In this document: piece after piece, positions 8,375 through 18,832 of the stretch
How positions within the stretch are numbered: position 1 is the first letter of the stretch
Layout: each line of letters starts with the position of its first letter
Assembly (NCBI RefSeq): GCF_016405885.1
Contig: NZ_JAEKGC010000002.1
Location: 248,001-312,000 of the forward strand
Reading direction: 5' to 3'
Source: Arthrobacter sp. MSA 4-2
GTDB lineage: Bacteria > Actinomycetota > Actinomycetes > Actinomycetales > Micrococcaceae
DNA length: 64,000 bases
Program-made: the position numbers and the translations under genes
The notes under the pieces: generated by a model
What the model was told of the DNA's origin: nothing
The model's database searches: none
Seen by the model: only the letters and a program-made list of their open reading frames with translations

Positions 8375-8797
8375 TCAGGACGCTGAGAACCAGATGCCTA
8401 TTTCCCGGACGGCCGACTCGGCCGAGTCGGACCCGTGGACGAGGTTCTGCTGCACCTTCAGCCCCCAGTCGCGGCCGAAGTCGCCGCGGATGGTGCCCGG
8501 GGCCGCCGCCGTCGGCTCCGTGGACCCGGCGAGCGAACGGAACCCTTCGATGACCCGCTGGCCCTCAAAGACGGCGGCGACGATCGGGCCGCTGAGCATG
8601 AACTCGACGAGCGCCTCGTAGAAGGGCTTGCCCACGTGTTCGGCGTAGTGCTCCTCGAGAAGTTCGCGCGTGGCAGACATCAGTTTCAGGTCCACGAGGG
8701 TGTAGCCCTTGGTCTCGATCCGGCCGAGGATGGTGCCGGTCAGGTTCCGCGCGACGCCGTCGGGCTTGATCAGTACAAGGGTGCGTTCAGTGCTCAC
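8375..8797 (-). CDS. ndk: Nucleoside-diphosphate kinase
   Basis: This 140-residue protein has the length of bacterial NDK, which moves the gamma-phosphate from ATP to other NDPs and dNDPs through a phospho-histidine. The N-terminus ERTLVLIKPDGVARNL and the active-site segment NLVHGSDSAESA with the catalytic histidine are diagnostic. It follows folC and DUF4233 on the same strand, a gene order widely kept in actinobacteria, and links nucleotide supply with the folate genes upstream. Confidence 0.95.
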   Translation of the reverse strand: MSTERTLVLIKPDGVARNLTGTILGRIETKGYTLVDLKLMSATRELLEEHYAEHVGKPFYEALVEFMLSGPIVAAVFEGQRVIEGFRSLAGSTEPTAAAPGTIRGDFGRDWGLKVQQNLVHGSDSAESAVREIGIWFSAS

Positions 8798-8876
8798 GCG
8801 GTCCTCCAGTGGTTCGTGGGAAAAAGGAATCGAAGTGCTCCGTCTTGAACTCTACTAAAGACGGGCAGGGTGCTGC

Positions 8877-9320
8877 CTATCCGGCGGCCGCCTCCGGGTG
8901 CTCCTTCTCCCACTCGGCCTGGGCGCGGTCACGCTCGGCGTTCTCGCGGTCCAGCCTCCTGCCGGTGCGGATCCCGTAGAGCCAGGTGAGGGCGAAGGCG
9001 ATTCCGACGAGGAACATGGTGGGCTCGAGGAACCCGGTGGCGATGATGGTGAGCTGGAGGACCCAGCCGACGGCGATGCCCCACGGGCGGGTCAGCACCG
9101 CGCAGGTGAACACGAGCAGCAGGCTCAGCACCACTCCAGAGCCCAGGATGAGGGCCGGGTTGATCTCGTCGCGGCGCAGGCCGAAGACGACGAGGGTCCC
9201 GAAGAACACCACGAACGCCTCGAGCAGCAGCACCGTCGAGGCGAACATGATCTTGATCGAGCGGCGCTTCTTGGGCATTCCCGGACGCCACTCGCGCTGG
9301 GCCTTGGTCAGGCGGGCCAT
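8877..9320 (-). CDS. DUF4233 small membrane protein
   Basis: This 147-residue protein has about four hydrophobic segments (for example IMFASTVLLLEAFVVFFGTLVVFGL and GVVLSLLLVFTCAVL) and an arginine- and glutamate-rich C-terminal tail. It fits the actinobacterial DUF4233 family, which sits between folC and ndk in many genomes. Its function is unknown. It starts four bases after the folC stop, so the two are almost certainly cotranscribed. Confidence 0.8.
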   Translation of the reverse strand: MARLTKAQREWRPGMPKKRRSIKIMFASTVLLLEAFVVFFGTLVVFGLRRDEINPALILGSGVVLSLLLVFTCAVLTRPWGIAVGWVLQLTIIATGFLEPTMFLVGIAFALTWLYGIRTGRRLDRENAERDRAQAEWEKEHPEAAAG

Positions 9321-9324
9321 GGTC

Positions 9325-10701
9325 CTACTTTCCTAGGAGGGTCCGGGCCTCGCCCACGACGGTGATGGAGCCCGTGATGAGGATGCCGCCGGCGAGGTCG
9401 CCGGATTCCTCGGACTTCATCACCGCCCATTCGAGGGCGTCGTCGAGGCGCTCGGCGATGTGGATGTTCTCCTCGGCGAAGCCGGCCGCCAGGGCGTCGG
9501 GGAGCAGGTCGGCGGCGGGAATCGCGCGCGGCGAGGTGGACTGGGTCAGGACGACGTCCTCAAGCACCCCGGCCAGCTCCTCGTGGAGTTCGGCCAGGAT
9601 GGCCGCGGCGTCCTTGTCCTGGAGGACCCCGATGACCAGCACGATGCGGGGAAACTGGAAGGCCTCGGCGATGCCGCGGGCGGCGGCCCGCGCCCCGTCG
9701 GCGTTGTGGGCCGCGTCCACGAGGATGCTCGGGGCGGTGCGGACCACCTCGAGCCGGCCCGGAGAGGTCACGGCCCGCAGCCCGGCACGCACGACGTCGG
9801 GCTCAAGCTGGCGGGCTCCCCCGCCCAGGAACGCCTCGACGGCCGCGACGGCGACGGCGGCGTTCTGCGCCTGGTGCTCGCCGTGGAGCGGGACGAGCAG
9901 TTCCTCGTACCGGCGTCCGGCGATGCCGGTGATGGAGACGACCTGCCCGCCGACGCCCACGCTGCGGGAGTCGACCGAGAATTCGACACCCTCGAAGCGG
10001 AACTCCACCCCGGTCTCGCGGGCCTTCTCCAGGAGCACCTGGGCGGCGTCGCGGGGCTGGGCGGCGCTGACGAGGAACCCGCCGGGCTTGATGATGCCCG
10101 CCTTCTCGTAGGCGATGTCCTCCACGGTGTCCCCGAGCAGGTCGGTGTGGTCAAGGGAGATGGGGGTGACCACCGAGACTGCGCCGTCGCCGACGTTGGT
10201 GGCGTCAGTGATCCCGCCCAGTCCCACCTCGATGACGGCGACGTCCACGGGCTCGTCGGCGAAGACGGCGAAGGCGAGCACCGTGACGCATTCGAAGTAG
10301 GTGAGCCGCGGCTCGCCGGCGGCCTCGAGTTCGGCGTCGACGATGTCGAGGTAGGGGCGGATCTCGTCCCAGACCCGCACGAACGTCTCGTCGGGCACGG
10401 GCTCCCCGTCGATGCTGATCCGTTCGGTCACCTTGGACAGGTGCGGGCTGGTGTAGCGCCCGGTGCGCAGGTCGTGGGCCAGCAGCAGCGACTCGATCAT
10501 CCGCGCCGTCGAGGTCTTCCCGTTCGTCCCGGTGATGTGGATGATCGGGAACGCCTTGTTGGGTTCCCCCAGGATGTCCATGGCCCGGAACATCGGAGCC
10601 ATGCGCGGCTCCATCTTGTTCTCGGGGGCGCGGCTCAGCAGCTCGGCGTAGACGCTTTCGACGGAGAACTGGTCAAGGGGCGCTTCGTCGTTCGGGTTCA
10701 C
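9325..10701 (-). CDS. folC: Bifunctional folylpolyglutamate / dihydrofolate synthase
   Basis: This 458-residue Mur-ligase-family enzyme adds glutamate to folates in the cytosol using ATP. It shows the P-loop [16 protein letters not shown], the metal-binding segment [36 protein letters not shown] and the C-terminal-domain opening [12 protein letters not shown]. The length is normal. Its start overlaps the ileS stop by four bases, which gives translational coupling, and DUF4233 follows after four bases. The order ileS-folC-DUF4233-ndk forms one apparent operon behind the T-box leader. In many actinobacteria valS rather than ileS precedes folC. Confidence 0.93.
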   Translation of the reverse strand: MNPNDEAPLDQFSVESVYAELLSRAPENKMEPRMAPMFRAMDILGEPNKAFPIIHITGTNGKTSTARMIESLLLAHDLRTGRYTSPHLSKVTERISIDGEPVPDETFVRVWDEIRPYLDIVDAELEAAGEPRLTYFECVTVLAFAVFADEPVDVAVIEVGLGGITDATNVGDGAVSVVTPISLDHTDLLGDTVEDIAYEKAGIIKPGGFLVSAAQPRDAAQVLLEKARETGVEFRFEGVEFSVDSRSVGVGGQVVSITGIAGRRYEELLVPLHGEHQAQNAAVAVAAVEAFLGGGARQLEPDVVRAGLRAVTSPGRLEVVRTAPSILVDAAHNADGARAAARGIAEAFQFPRIVLVIGVLQDKDAAAILAELHEELAGVLEDVVLTQSTSPRAIPAADLLPDALAAGFAEENIHIAERLDDALEWAVMKSEESGDLAGGILITGSITVVGEARTLLGK

Positions 10702-13700
10702 TTGTGCCTTTCAACGGTGACGCGGAAGTCCTCGCCCGAGCCGTTGCCGGCCCGCACGATCAGTTCGTTGGTCAGGGTTTCGTCCTGGATGAGCCGGGCG
10801 TGGTCCTGCAGGGCCTTGACGCTGGCCGGAGCCGTCTCGACGACCGCGGTGATGCGGTCGCTGATCGACAGGTCGGCGTCGCGGCGGGCCTGCTGGATGG
10901 CCCGGATGGCGTCGCGGGCGGTGCCCTCGGCGGCCAGCTCGTCCGTGACCGCGGTGCTGAGGACGAGGAACCCGCCGCCGGGGAGCACAGCGACGGCCTT
11001 CTCGTCGGAGTCGGCGCTCTCGACGACGGTCTCCAGCGTGTACTCCTGCGGCTCCAGCGCCACCCCGCCGGCGGTGACGGCGCCGTCGTCGTCAACGGAC
11101 CAGTCGCCGGCCTTGGCGGCCTTAATGACGGTCTGGACATTCTTCCCGAGGCGCGGCCCGGCGGCGCGCGCGTTGACGGCGAGGCGCTGGGTGATGCCGA
11201 ATTCCTCGGGCGAGGCGTCGTCGGCGTCGATCAGGCGCACCGACTTGATGTTCAGTTCGTCGGCGATGATCGAAGTGAACTGGCCCCTCAGGCCCTCCGC
11301 GGAGGGCGCAACGACGATCAGTTCCGAGAGCGGCAGCCGGACCCTCAGGTTGGCGGCCTTGCGCAGGCTGGAGCCGGCCGAGCAGATCTGCCGGGTGCGG
11401 TCCATCCGCTCCACCAGGTCCGGGGCGCCGGGGAATTCCGACGCCGAGGGCCAGTCGGTGAGGTGCACCGAGCGTCCGCCGGTGAGCCCGCGCCAGATCT
11501 CCTCGGAGATCAGGGGCAGCAGCGGGGCCGCGACGCGGCAGACGGCCTCGAGGCAGGTGTAGAGGACGTCGAAGGCCTCGGTGTCCTCGTCGAAGAACCG
11601 CTGCCGGCTGCGCCGGACGTACCAGTTGGTCAGCGTGTCGAGGTAGCGGCGCAGCGACTCGCTGGCGTCGCTGATGTTGAACGCGTCGAGGGCCTCGGTG
11701 ACCTCCCGCACCAGGTTGCCGGTGTTGGCCAGCAGGTACTGGTCGAGCGGTTCGCGCAGCCCCGCCGCGGCCTCGGCGCTGACGGCGCGTGCCTCGTAGC
11801 CGGCACCGCCGTTGGCGGCGTTGGTGTAGAGGCTGAAGAAGTGCCACACGTTCCACAGCGGCAGGATGACCTGGCGCACGCCGTCACGGATGCCCTGTTC
11901 GGTAACCACGAGGTTCCCGCCGCGCAGGATCGGTGAGGACATCAGGAACCAGCGCATCGCGTCGGAGCCGTCGCGGTCCAGGACCTCGGAGACATCCGGG
12001 TAGTTCTGCAGGCTCTTTGACATCTTCTGCCCGTCGGAGCCCAGCACGATGCCGTGGCTGATCACATTGCGGAACGCCGGGCGGTCGAACAGGGCCGTGG
12101 CCAGGACGTGCAGGGTGTAGAACCAGCCGCGGGTCTGCCCGATGTACTCGACGATGAAGTCGCCCGGGTTGTGCGAGGCGAACCAGTCGGCGTTCTCCAT
12201 CGGGTAGTGGACCTGCGCGTAGGGCATCGAGCCGGAGTCGAACCAGACGTCCAGGACGTCGGTGACGCGGCGCATCGTCGACCCGCCCTCCTCCGGGGAG
12301 CGCGGATCGTCCGGGTTGGGCCGGGTGAGCTCGTCGATGAACGGGCGGTGCAGGTCGGGCTTGCCGTCTTTGTTCAGGGGCAGCCGGCCGAAGTCCGCCT
12401 CGATCTCGGCCAGGGAACCGTAGACGTCGGTGCGGGGGTAGGTGGCGTCGTCGGACTGCCAGACCGGGATGGGGCTGCCCCAGTAGCGGTTGCGGCTGAT
12501 CGACCAGTCGCGGGCGTTGGCGAGCCACTTGCCGAACTGGCCCTCCTTGACGCTGCCGGGGATCCAGTTGATCTCCTTATTCAGCTCGACCATGCGGTCC
12601 TTGACCTTGGTGACCTCGACGAACCAGGAGGACACGGCGCGGTAGATCAGCGGGTTGCGGCAGCGCCAGCAGTGCGGGTAGCTGTGCACGTAGCTGGCCT
12701 GGCGGACGAGGCGGCCCTGCTCCCGAAGCACCCGGGTGATGGGCTTGTTCGCCGCGAACACGTGCTGTCCGGCGATCTCGGCAAGCGGGCCCGTGCCGAA
12801 CAGGGGCAGGAAGCGGGCGCCGGAGTCGACCGAGAGGATCACCTGGATGCCGGCGGCCTCGGAGATCTTCTGGTCCTCCTCGCCGTAGGCGGGGGCCTGG
12901 TGGACGATGCCGGTGCCGTCAGTCGTGGTGACGTAGTCGGCGACGAGGAAGCGGAAGGCGTTGCGGTAGCCGCCGGCCTCGGGGTCGGCGAGGTAGTCCC
13001 AGAGCGGTTCGTAGGTGAGCCCCTCGAGCTGCGTGCCGGCGTAGATGGCGGTGACGGCCGCTGCGGCCGCGGCGGCGTCGGGGTAGCCGAGGTCCTTGGC
13101 ATAGGCGCCGAGGAGGTCCTCGGCGATCAGGAAGCGGCCGGGGGACCCGCCGGCGGCTTCCCTGGCGTCGGGCACGACGGCGTACCGGATGTCGGGCCCG
13201 ACGGCGAGCGCCGCGTTGGTGGGCAGGGTCCAGGGCGTGGTGGTCCAGGCGAGCGCGGCGGTGCCGGCCAGTTCCTTCGAGAGTTCGGAGTCGCCGGCGA
13301 GGATCGGGAAGGTGACGGTGACCGTCTGGTCCTGCCGGTCCTGGTAGACGTCGTCGTCCATGCGCAGCTCATGGTTGGACAGCGGGGTCTCGTCGTTCCA
13401 GCAGTACGGAAGCACCCGGTAGCCGTTGTAGAGCAGGCCCTTGTCGTAAAGGGTCTTGAAGGCCCACAGGACCGACTCCATGTACTCGATGTTGAGCGTT
13501 TTGTAGTCGTTCTCGAAGTCGACCCAGCGCGCCTGGCGGGTGACGTAGTCCTTCCACTCCCCCGCGTACTTCATCACCGAGGCGCGGGAGGCGTCGTTGA
13601 ATGCATCGATGCCCATCGCCTCGATCTGGCGCTTCTCGGTGATGCCCAGCTGCTTCATCGCCTCGAGTTCGGCGGGCAGGCCGTGGGTGTCCCAGCCGAA

Positions 13701-14018
13701 GCGCCGCTCGACGCGGCGGCCGCGCTGGGTCTGGTAGCGGCCCACGAGGTCCTTGGCGTAGCCGGTCAGCAGGTGGCCGTAGTGCGGCAGTCCGTTGGCG
13801 AAGGGAGGCCCGTCGTAGAAGACGAATTCGTTGGAGCCGTTCTCGCCGGCGTCGCGGGCGTCGATCGAGGCCTGGAAGGTCCCGTCCTTGTCCCAGTACT
13901 TCAGGACCCGCTCTTCGATCTCCGGGAAGCGCGGCGAGGCGCCGGCGCCCTCGGGCTGGCCTTGACCGTCCGGGGCGGAGTCGGTGGCTGAGGTGGCTTT
14001 GGGGTAGATCTGCGGCAT
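10698..14018 (-). CDS. ileS: Isoleucyl-tRNA synthetase
   Basis: This 1106-residue class I synthetase charges tRNA-Ile. The HIGH signature is [12 protein letters not shown] and the KMSKS loop is [14 protein letters not shown]. The CP1 editing domain and a long C-terminal domain follow the eukaryote-like (type 2) architecture common in actinobacteria. The ATG at 14018 is chosen because family homology begins about 30 residues later and AGGATGA stands before it, while the frame upstream reads through the T-box leader. The stop overlaps folC by four bases. Expression should respond to uncharged tRNA-Ile through the leader. Confidence 0.95.
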   Translation of the reverse strand: MPQIYPKATSATDSAPDGQGQPEGAGASPRFPEIEERVLKYWDKDGTFQASIDARDAGENGSNEFVFYDGPPFANGLPHYGHLLTGYAKDLVGRYQTQRGRRVERRFGWDTHGLPAELEAMKQLGITEKRQIEAMGIDAFNDASRASVMKYAGEWKDYVTRQARWVDFENDYKTLNIEYMESVLWAFKTLYDKGLLYNGYRVLPYCWNDETPLSNHELRMDDDVYQDRQDQTVTVTFPILAGDSELSKELAGTAALAWTTTPWTLPTNAALAVGPDIRYAVVPDAREAAGGSPGRFLIAEDLLGAYAKDLGYPDAAAAAAAVTAIYAGTQLEGLTYEPLWDYLADPEAGGYRNAFRFLVADYVTTTDGTGIVHQAPAYGEEDQKISEAAGIQVILSVDSGARFLPLFGTGPLAEIAGQHVFAANKPITRVLREQGRLVRQASYVHSYPHCWRCRNPLIYRAVSSWFVEVTKVKDRMVELNKEINWIPGSVKEGQFGKWLANARDWSISRNRYWGSPIPVWQSDDATYPRTDVYGSLAEIEADFGRLPLNKDGKPDLHRPFIDELTRPNPDDPRSPEEGGSTMRRVTDVLDVWFDSGSMPYAQVHYPMENADWFASHNPGDFIVEYIGQTRGWFYTLHVLATALFDRPAFRNVISHGIVLGSDGQKMSKSLQNYPDVSEVLDRDGSDAMRWFLMSSPILRGGNLVVTEQGIRDGVRQVILPLWNVWHFFSLYTNAANGGAGYEARAVSAEAAAGLREPLDQYLLANTGNLVREVTEALDAFNISDASESLRRYLDTLTNWYVRRSRQRFFDEDTEAFDVLYTCLEAVCRVAAPLLPLISEEIWRGLTGGRSVHLTDWPSASEFPGAPDLVERMDRTRQICSAGSSLRKAANLRVRLPLSELIVVAPSAEGLRGQFTSIIADELNIKSVRLIDADDASPEEFGITQRLAVNARAAGPRLGKNVQTVIKAAKAGDWSVDDDGAVTAGGVALEPQEYTLETVVESADSDEKAVAVLPGGGFLVLSTAVTDELAAEGTARDAIRAIQQARRDADLSISDRITAVVETAPASVKALQDHARLIQDETLTNELIVRAGNGSGEDFRVTVERHK

Positions 14019-14315
14019 GTATTCATCCTGAACAACGGTGGAGACAGAACAAGGGGCGGTTATCCTGCTGCGAGGACGTGCTCTGAACCTGGAGGCCGGG
14101 GATGCCGGCCTCCGGGAGCGGAACCCGCGGTACCACCTCACTTGCCGCCGCTGCGTGCCGGGCCTCCGCGGGGAGGCCGGCCCCGCAGGGCTGCCACTCA
14201 TTTTCAGGCGGTGACGGGCCCACCCGTCCGGTTCTACTGGGCCGTGCGGCCCCTGCGGGTCCGCCGTGCTGTTCTTCCGGAAGCTCCCCGGTGATTGCCG
14301 GTTCGACGCTTATGG
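14019..14315 (-). promoter_or_regulatory. T-box riboswitch leader of ileS (Ile specifier)
   Basis: Reading the minus strand, the conserved T-box AGGTGGTACCGCGGG lies at 14138-14124. Upstream, the stem I segment ATCACCGGGGAGCTTCCGGAAGAAC begins at 14295 and contains an ATC that can serve as the Ile specifier and the AGAA-like distal motif. A -10 candidate TAGACT sits at 14326-14321. After the T-box a GGAGGCCGG/CCGGCCTCC hairpin (about 14106-14084) is present without a clear U-run. Whether control is on transcription or translation cannot be settled by eye. Actinobacterial ileS T-boxes are known to act on translation. Confidence 0.88.
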
Positions 14316-14425
14316 TCCAAAGTCTAGCCGCCCGCGCACGGGAGTGTCGAAAGGGGCCCGGGCGCCGGTTCGAAGGTTACGCCGGGGCGCCGCCGGGGCC
14401 GCGGAAAACGCGCCTGGAGCCCCGG

Positions 14426-14474
14426 GAACCGGTGCCCCTTAGAAACGGTGCCCCTCAGAACTGGTGCCCCTCAG
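14426..14474. repeat. Three 16-bp tandem repeats
   Basis: AA(C/A)CGGTGCCCCT(T/C)AG is repeated three times at 16-bp spacing just beyond the 3' end of the minus-strand SDR gene, and the last copy covers the SDR stop codon. The remainder of 14330-14425 shows nothing that I recognise. Confidence 0.5.
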
Positions 14475-15271
14475 GTGGCGCGGATGACCTTGTGGTTCGC
14501 GGCCTGGGCGAGGGGGCGGAGCACCAGGGTGTCGACGTTGACGTGGAGCGGCGCGTTCAGCGCGTACACGATGGCGTCGGCGACGTCGGCGGCGCTCAGC
14601 GGGTTCGCGACGCCCTCGTAGACCTTATCGGCGGCCGCGGAGCTGCCGAGGCGGTTGAGGGAGAACTCCTCGGTGTGGACCATGCCGGGGGCCACCTCGA
14701 TGACGCGCACGTTGTTGGCGGCCTCCTCGAGGCGCAGGGTGCGCGCCACAGCCTGCTGGGCGGCCTTCGCAGCCACGTAGCCGGCCCCGCCCTCGTAGGC
14801 GGCGAGGGCCGCGGTGGAGGTGAGGAAGACGAAGCTGCCGTGCCCGCTGCTGCGCACCGCCGGAAGGAACCCGCGGGTGATGCGCATCGACCCGAGTACG
14901 TTCACGTTGTACATGTACTCCCAGTCGGCGGTGCGTGCCTCGGCCACTGTTTCCATGCCGAACGCACCACCGGCGTTGTTGATGACCGCATTCACCTCCC
15001 CGGCGGCGGTCACCTCACGCACCAGGGCGTCGACCGAGTCCTGGTCGGTCACGTCGACGACGGCGGCCCGTGCCCCCGTCTCGGCCGCGAGCTGTTCGAG
15101 CCGGTCGGCCCGCCGGGCCGCGGCGGTGACGTCCCACCCGGCGGCGCGCAGCGCACGCACCGTGGCGGCGCCGATCCCGGAGCTGGCGCCTGTGACGACG
15201 GCGCGCAGGGGCCCGTCCGCGCTGCGCGAAGGGGACCCGATGGCAGGAGTTGGCGCTGGTTCGGTGCTCAT
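14471..15271 (-). CDS. SDR-family NAD(P)-dependent oxidoreductase
   Basis: This 266-residue classical short-chain dehydrogenase has the cofactor motif VTGASSGIGAATV near residue 27, NNAGG, and the catalytic YVAAKAAQ (Tyr-x3-Lys) around residue 165. An Arg-rich stretch after the second strand (AAARRAD) suggests NADP preference. The substrate is unknown. The gene lies alone between the divergent ileS leader and valS. Its start is about 80 bases from the valS start, so the two promoters share a short divergent region. Confidence 0.85.
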   Translation of the reverse strand: MSTEPAPTPAIGSPSRSADGPLRAVVTGASSGIGAATVRALRAAGWDVTAAARRADRLEQLAAETGARAAVVDVTDQDSVDALVREVTAAGEVNAVINNAGGAFGMETVAEARTADWEYMYNVNVLGSMRITRGFLPAVRSSGHGSFVFLTSTAALAAYEGGAGYVAAKAAQQAVARTLRLEEAANNVRVIEVAPGMVHTEEFSLNRLGSSAAADKVYEGVANPLSAADVADAIVYALNAPLHVNVDTLVLRPLAQAANHKVIRAT

Positions 15272-15352
15272 TCCCCCACTCTAGCCAGCAACCCCCGGCC
15301 GGCGCCCGGCGCGGCGGCCGGGACGCACGGGCGTCATGGAAGAATGGACACC

Positions 15353-17986
15353 ATGGCCGAAAACATTCAGGGCACAGACACGCCCGCCCCCCAGCCCGTC
15401 ACCGTTCCCGACAAGCCAGCCCTCGAGGGCCTTGAGCCGCGCCTGGCCAAGCAGTGGAGAGACAACGGGACGTACGCGTTTCGCCGGGACACCACCCGGG
15501 AGGAGGTGTACTCGATCGACACTCCCCCGCCCACGGCGTCGGGTTCGCTGCACGTCGGGCACATGTTCTCCTATACCCAGACGGACGTGCTGGCGCGCTT
15601 CCAGCGCATGCGCGGGAAGAACGTGTTCTACCCCATGGGCTGGGACGACAACGGCCTGCCCACCGAACGCCGGGTGCAGAACTACTTCGGGGTCCGCTGC
15701 GATCCCTCGGTCCCCTACGACACCGGCTACACCCCGCCGGCCCAGCCCCCGAAGAACCAGCGGGACTTCGACGCCGTCTCCCGGCGCAACTTCATCGAAC
15801 TCTGCGAGCAGGTCGCGGTCGAGGACGAGAAGGTCTTCGAGGACCTCTTCAGCACCCTCGGCCTCTCCGTTGACTGGAACCTGACCTACCGCACCATCGA
15901 CGACACCTCCCGGGCCGTCTCCCAGCGCGCCTTCCTGGCGAACCTCGCCGCCGGGGACGCGTACCTCGCCGAGGCGCCGACCCTGTGGGACGTCACCTTC
16001 CGTACCGCGGTGGCCCAGGCGGAGCTTGAGGACCGCGAGCAGCCCGGCGCCTACCACCGCATCGCCTTCTCCACCCCCGACGGGCAGAAGATCCACGTCG
16101 AATCGACCCGGCCCGAGCTCCTGCCGGCCTGCGTGGCGCTGGTGGCCCACCCCGACGACGAGCGCTACAAGCCGCTGTTCGGCACCACCGTCACCTCCCC
16201 GCTGTTCGACGTCGAGGTCGAGATCAAGGCGCACCCGCTGGCCAAGCCCGACAAGGGCAGCGGGATCGCGATGATCTGCACCTTCGGCGACCTCACCGAC
16301 GTCACCTGGTGGCGCGAACTGCAGCTGCCCACCCGCGCTGTGGTCGGCCGCGACGGGCGCATCCGCACCGAGACCCCGGAGTGGATCGCCACCGACCGCG
16401 CCCGGGAGAACTACGCGGCCCTGGCGGGCAAGACGATCTTCAGCGCCAAGGAGGCCGTCGTCGAGCTGCTGCGTGCCAGCGGGGACCTCGACGGCGAGCC
16501 GACGAAGATTCTGCACCCGGTGAACTTCTACGAGAAGGGCGACAAGCCCCTCGAGGTCGTCACCAGCCGCCAGTGGTACATCCGCAACGGCGGCCGCGAC
16601 GCCGACAAGCGCGAGCGGCTGCTCGCCCGCGGCCGGGAGATCGACTTCCACCCGGCGTTCATGCGCTCCCGGTACGAGAACTGGATCGAGGGGCTCAACG
16701 GCGACTGGCTGGTCTCCCGGCAGCGCTTCTTCGGGGTGCCCGTGCCGGTCTGGTACCGCCTGGATGCCGACGGTGAACCGGATTACGAGAACCCGATCGT
16801 GCCCTCCAATGAGTCCCTGCCGGTGGACCCGGCCGGCGAGCCGGCCCCCGGCTTCGAGGAGAGCGCCCGGAACCAGCCGAACGGCTTCATCGGCGACAGC
16901 GATGTGCTCGACACCTGGGCGACGTCCTCGCTGACCCCGCAGATCGTCGGCGGCTGGTCGCGGGACGAGGAACTGTTCTCCCGCGTCTTCCCCTTCGACC
17001 TGCGCCCGCAGGGCCACGACATCATCCGCACCTGGCTGTTCTCCACCGCGGTGCGCGCCGATGCCCTGCAGGACTCCCCGCCGTGGCGCCACGCGGCGCT
17101 CTCCGGCTGGATCCTCGACCCGGACCGCAAGAAGATGTCCAAGTCCAAGGGCAACGTGGTGGTCCCCACCGACGTGCTTGAGCAGTTCGGCTCGGACGCG
17201 GTGCGGTACTGGGCCGCCTCGGCCAAGCTGGGCGCCGACACCGCCTACGAGATCAACCAGATGAAGATCGGCCGTCGGCTGGCCATCAAGCTGCTCAACG
17301 CGTCGAAGTTCGTGCTGAACCTCGGGGCCACCGAGGCCTCGGCCTCCCCCTCGGCCCTGCCGCGGGTCACCCAGCCGATCGACCTCGCCCTGCTGGCGCA
17401 GCTGCGCGAGGTCACGGCGCAGGCGACGGCGGCGTTCGAGAAGTACGACTACGCGCGGGCGCTCCAGCTCACCGAGTCCTTCTTCTGGACCTTCACGGAC
17501 GACTATGTGGAACTGGTGAAGGACCGCGCCTACGGTGCGGCGGGCGAGGACGCGAAGGAGTCGGTGCTCACGGCCCTGGCCACGACGCTCGATGCCCTGC
17601 TGCGGCTGTTCGCCCCGTTCCTGCCCTTCGCCACCGAAGAGGTATGGAGCTGGTGGCGGCAGGGTTCGGTGCACCGCGCGCCGTGGCCGTCCGCCGACGC
17701 CCTGCAGGGCCTCGACGGCGCAGATCCCGAGCTGCTCACCTCCGTCGCCCTGGCCCTGGGCGGCGTGCGCAAGGCGAAGTCCGAGGCGAAGGTCAAGCAG
17801 CGCACCGAGGTGGCCACCGCCGTCGTCACCGCGTCACCGGCCCGCGTGGCGCACCTGCGGGCTGGTCTTCCCGACCTCCTCGCCGCCGGCAATGCGCGCG
17901 ACCTCACCCTGGCCGAGGGCGACGGCGACCTGACCGTCTCCGCGGTGGAACTGGTCCCCGCCGAGGTCTCGCCCGCCGACGCGTAG
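15353..17986 (+). CDS. valS: Valyl-tRNA synthetase
   Basis: This 877-residue class I synthetase charges tRNA-Val. The HIGH motif is SGSLHVGHMFSYTQTD and the KMSKS motif is RKKMSKSKGNVV. The segment PTERRVQNYFGVRCDP is typical of the ValRS type found in Micrococcales. The ATG at 15353 is chosen because the N-terminal homology (PALEGLEPRLAKQWRDNG) begins about 24 residues later. GAAGAAT eight bases upstream is a possible leaderless -10. A strong rho-independent terminator lies 33 bases past the stop, so the gene is monocistronic. Confidence 0.95.
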   Translation: MAENIQGTDTPAPQPVTVPDKPALEGLEPRLAKQWRDNGTYAFRRDTTREEVYSIDTPPPTASGSLHVGHMFSYTQTDVLARFQRMRGKNVFYPMGWDDNGLPTERRVQNYFGVRCDPSVPYDTGYTPPAQPPKNQRDFDAVSRRNFIELCEQVAVEDEKVFEDLFSTLGLSVDWNLTYRTIDDTSRAVSQRAFLANLAAGDAYLAEAPTLWDVTFRTAVAQAELEDREQPGAYHRIAFSTPDGQKIHVESTRPELLPACVALVAHPDDERYKPLFGTTVTSPLFDVEVEIKAHPLAKPDKGSGIAMICTFGDLTDVTWWRELQLPTRAVVGRDGRIRTETPEWIATDRARENYAALAGKTIFSAKEAVVELLRASGDLDGEPTKILHPVNFYEKGDKPLEVVTSRQWYIRNGGRDADKRERLLARGREIDFHPAFMRSRYENWIEGLNGDWLVSRQRFFGVPVPVWYRLDADGEPDYENPIVPSNESLPVDPAGEPAPGFEESARNQPNGFIGDSDVLDTWATSSLTPQIVGGWSRDEELFSRVFPFDLRPQGHDIIRTWLFSTAVRADALQDSPPWRHAALSGWILDPDRKKMSKSKGNVVVPTDVLEQFGSDAVRYWAASAKLGADTAYEINQMKIGRRLAIKLLNASKFVLNLGATEASASPSALPRVTQPIDLALLAQLREVTAQATAAFEKYDYARALQLTESFFWTFTDDYVELVKDRAYGAAGEDAKESVLTALATTLDALLRLFAPFLPFATEEVWSWWRQGSVHRAPWPSADALQGLDGADPELLTSVALALGGVRKAKSEAKVKQRTEVATAVVTASPARVAHLRAGLPDLLAAGNARDLTLAEGDGDLTVSAVELVPAEVSPADA

Positions 17987-18019
17987 GCATTTGCATCGGG
18001 TCCAGGCACCCGCAACGAC

Positions 18020-18049
18020 AACGGCCCCGCGCAGTGCGCGGGGCCGTTT
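18020..18049 (+). terminator. Rho-independent terminator of valS
   Basis: AACGGCCCCGCGCA and TGCGCGGGGCCGTT form a 14-bp stem with a single-base loop, followed by a short T-rich run. On the other strand it also serves the convergent DsbA-like gene. Confidence 0.85.
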
Positions 18050-18083
18050 GTGTGTCTGCCGCCGGGAGGGCGGCGTCGACCCC

Positions 18084-18698
18084 CTACTCGAAGCTGGGGG
18101 CCTCGGTGCGGGTGCGCTTGATCTCGAAGAAGCCGGGGAACGCGGCGAGCTGCACCGCGGCGTCGAAGATGCGGCCGGCTTCCTCCCCCCTGGGGATGCG
18201 GGTGAGGACCGGGCCGAAGAAGGCGGTGCCGTTGAAGGCGACGACCGGAGTTCCCACGTCGTCACCCACCCGGTCGATGGCCCCCTGGTGCGAGGCGCGC
18301 AGCTGGGCATCGAATTCGTCCGTCGAACCATAGTCCGCCAGCTCGTCCGGAAGCCCCACCTCCGCGAGGGATTCCTTGATGACCAGTTCGAAGTCGCGGT
18401 TTCCGTCGACGTGGATCCGGGTGCCCATGGCATCGTAGAGCGGCTTGATGTACTGGGCGCCGTGCAGCGTCTCCGCCGCGATCAGGACACGCACCGGCGC
18501 CCAGGCCGAGTCCATGAGGCTCCGGTAGTCCGGCGGAAGGTCGCGGCCCTCGTTCAGCACCGCAAGGCTCATCACGTGCCAGTCGATGCTGATGCTGCGG
18601 ACCTGCTGCACCTCACCCATCCACCGGGAGGTCACCCAGGCGAACGGGCACACCGGGTCGAACCAGAAGTCGGCCTTGTCGGCTACGGAATTTTGCAT
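18084..18698 (-). CDS. DsbA-family reductase, mycothiol-dependent nitroreductase (Rv2466c)-like
   Basis: This 204-residue thioredoxin-fold protein has an inserted helical domain and matches the actinobacterial DsbA subfamily typified by the mycothiol-linked Rv2466c. The active-site region is DFWFDPVCPFAWVTSRW. The usual CPxC is CPFA here (C17-x2-A20), so the resolving cysteine is absent and a monothiol mechanism with mycothiol is more likely. No signal peptide is present, which points to a cytosolic role. It converges on valS and is not linked to clpX, which lies upstream on the same strand behind a 134-base gap. Confidence 0.8.
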   Translation of the reverse strand: MQNSVADKADFWFDPVCPFAWVTSRWMGEVQQVRSISIDWHVMSLAVLNEGRDLPPDYRSLMDSAWAPVRVLIAAETLHGAQYIKPLYDAMGTRIHVDGNRDFELVIKESLAEVGLPDELADYGSTDEFDAQLRASHQGAIDRVGDDVGTPVVAFNGTAFFGPVLTRIPRGEEAGRIFDAAVQLAAFPGFFEIKRTRTEAPSFE

Positions 18699-18832
18699 GG
18701 GGATACTCCTTTTGGGGTTGGGACAGATTCGAACGCGGCGGACCGCGGCAGAAGAGAGCGGCGCCGGGCCCCGTAGGGCACGGCGCCGACGCCGGGTACA
18801 GGCGGTTTTTCTATGGGATGGGGATGGGGGAA

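Noticed and set aside
10698-14201. Longer ileS start at 14201
   Set aside because: The extra 61 codons translate the T-box leader; homology and the ribosome binding site point to the ATG at 14018.
14102-15352. N-terminal extension of valS up to 14102
   Set aside because: The extension runs antisense through an SDR gene and the ileS leader and has no similarity to ValRS.
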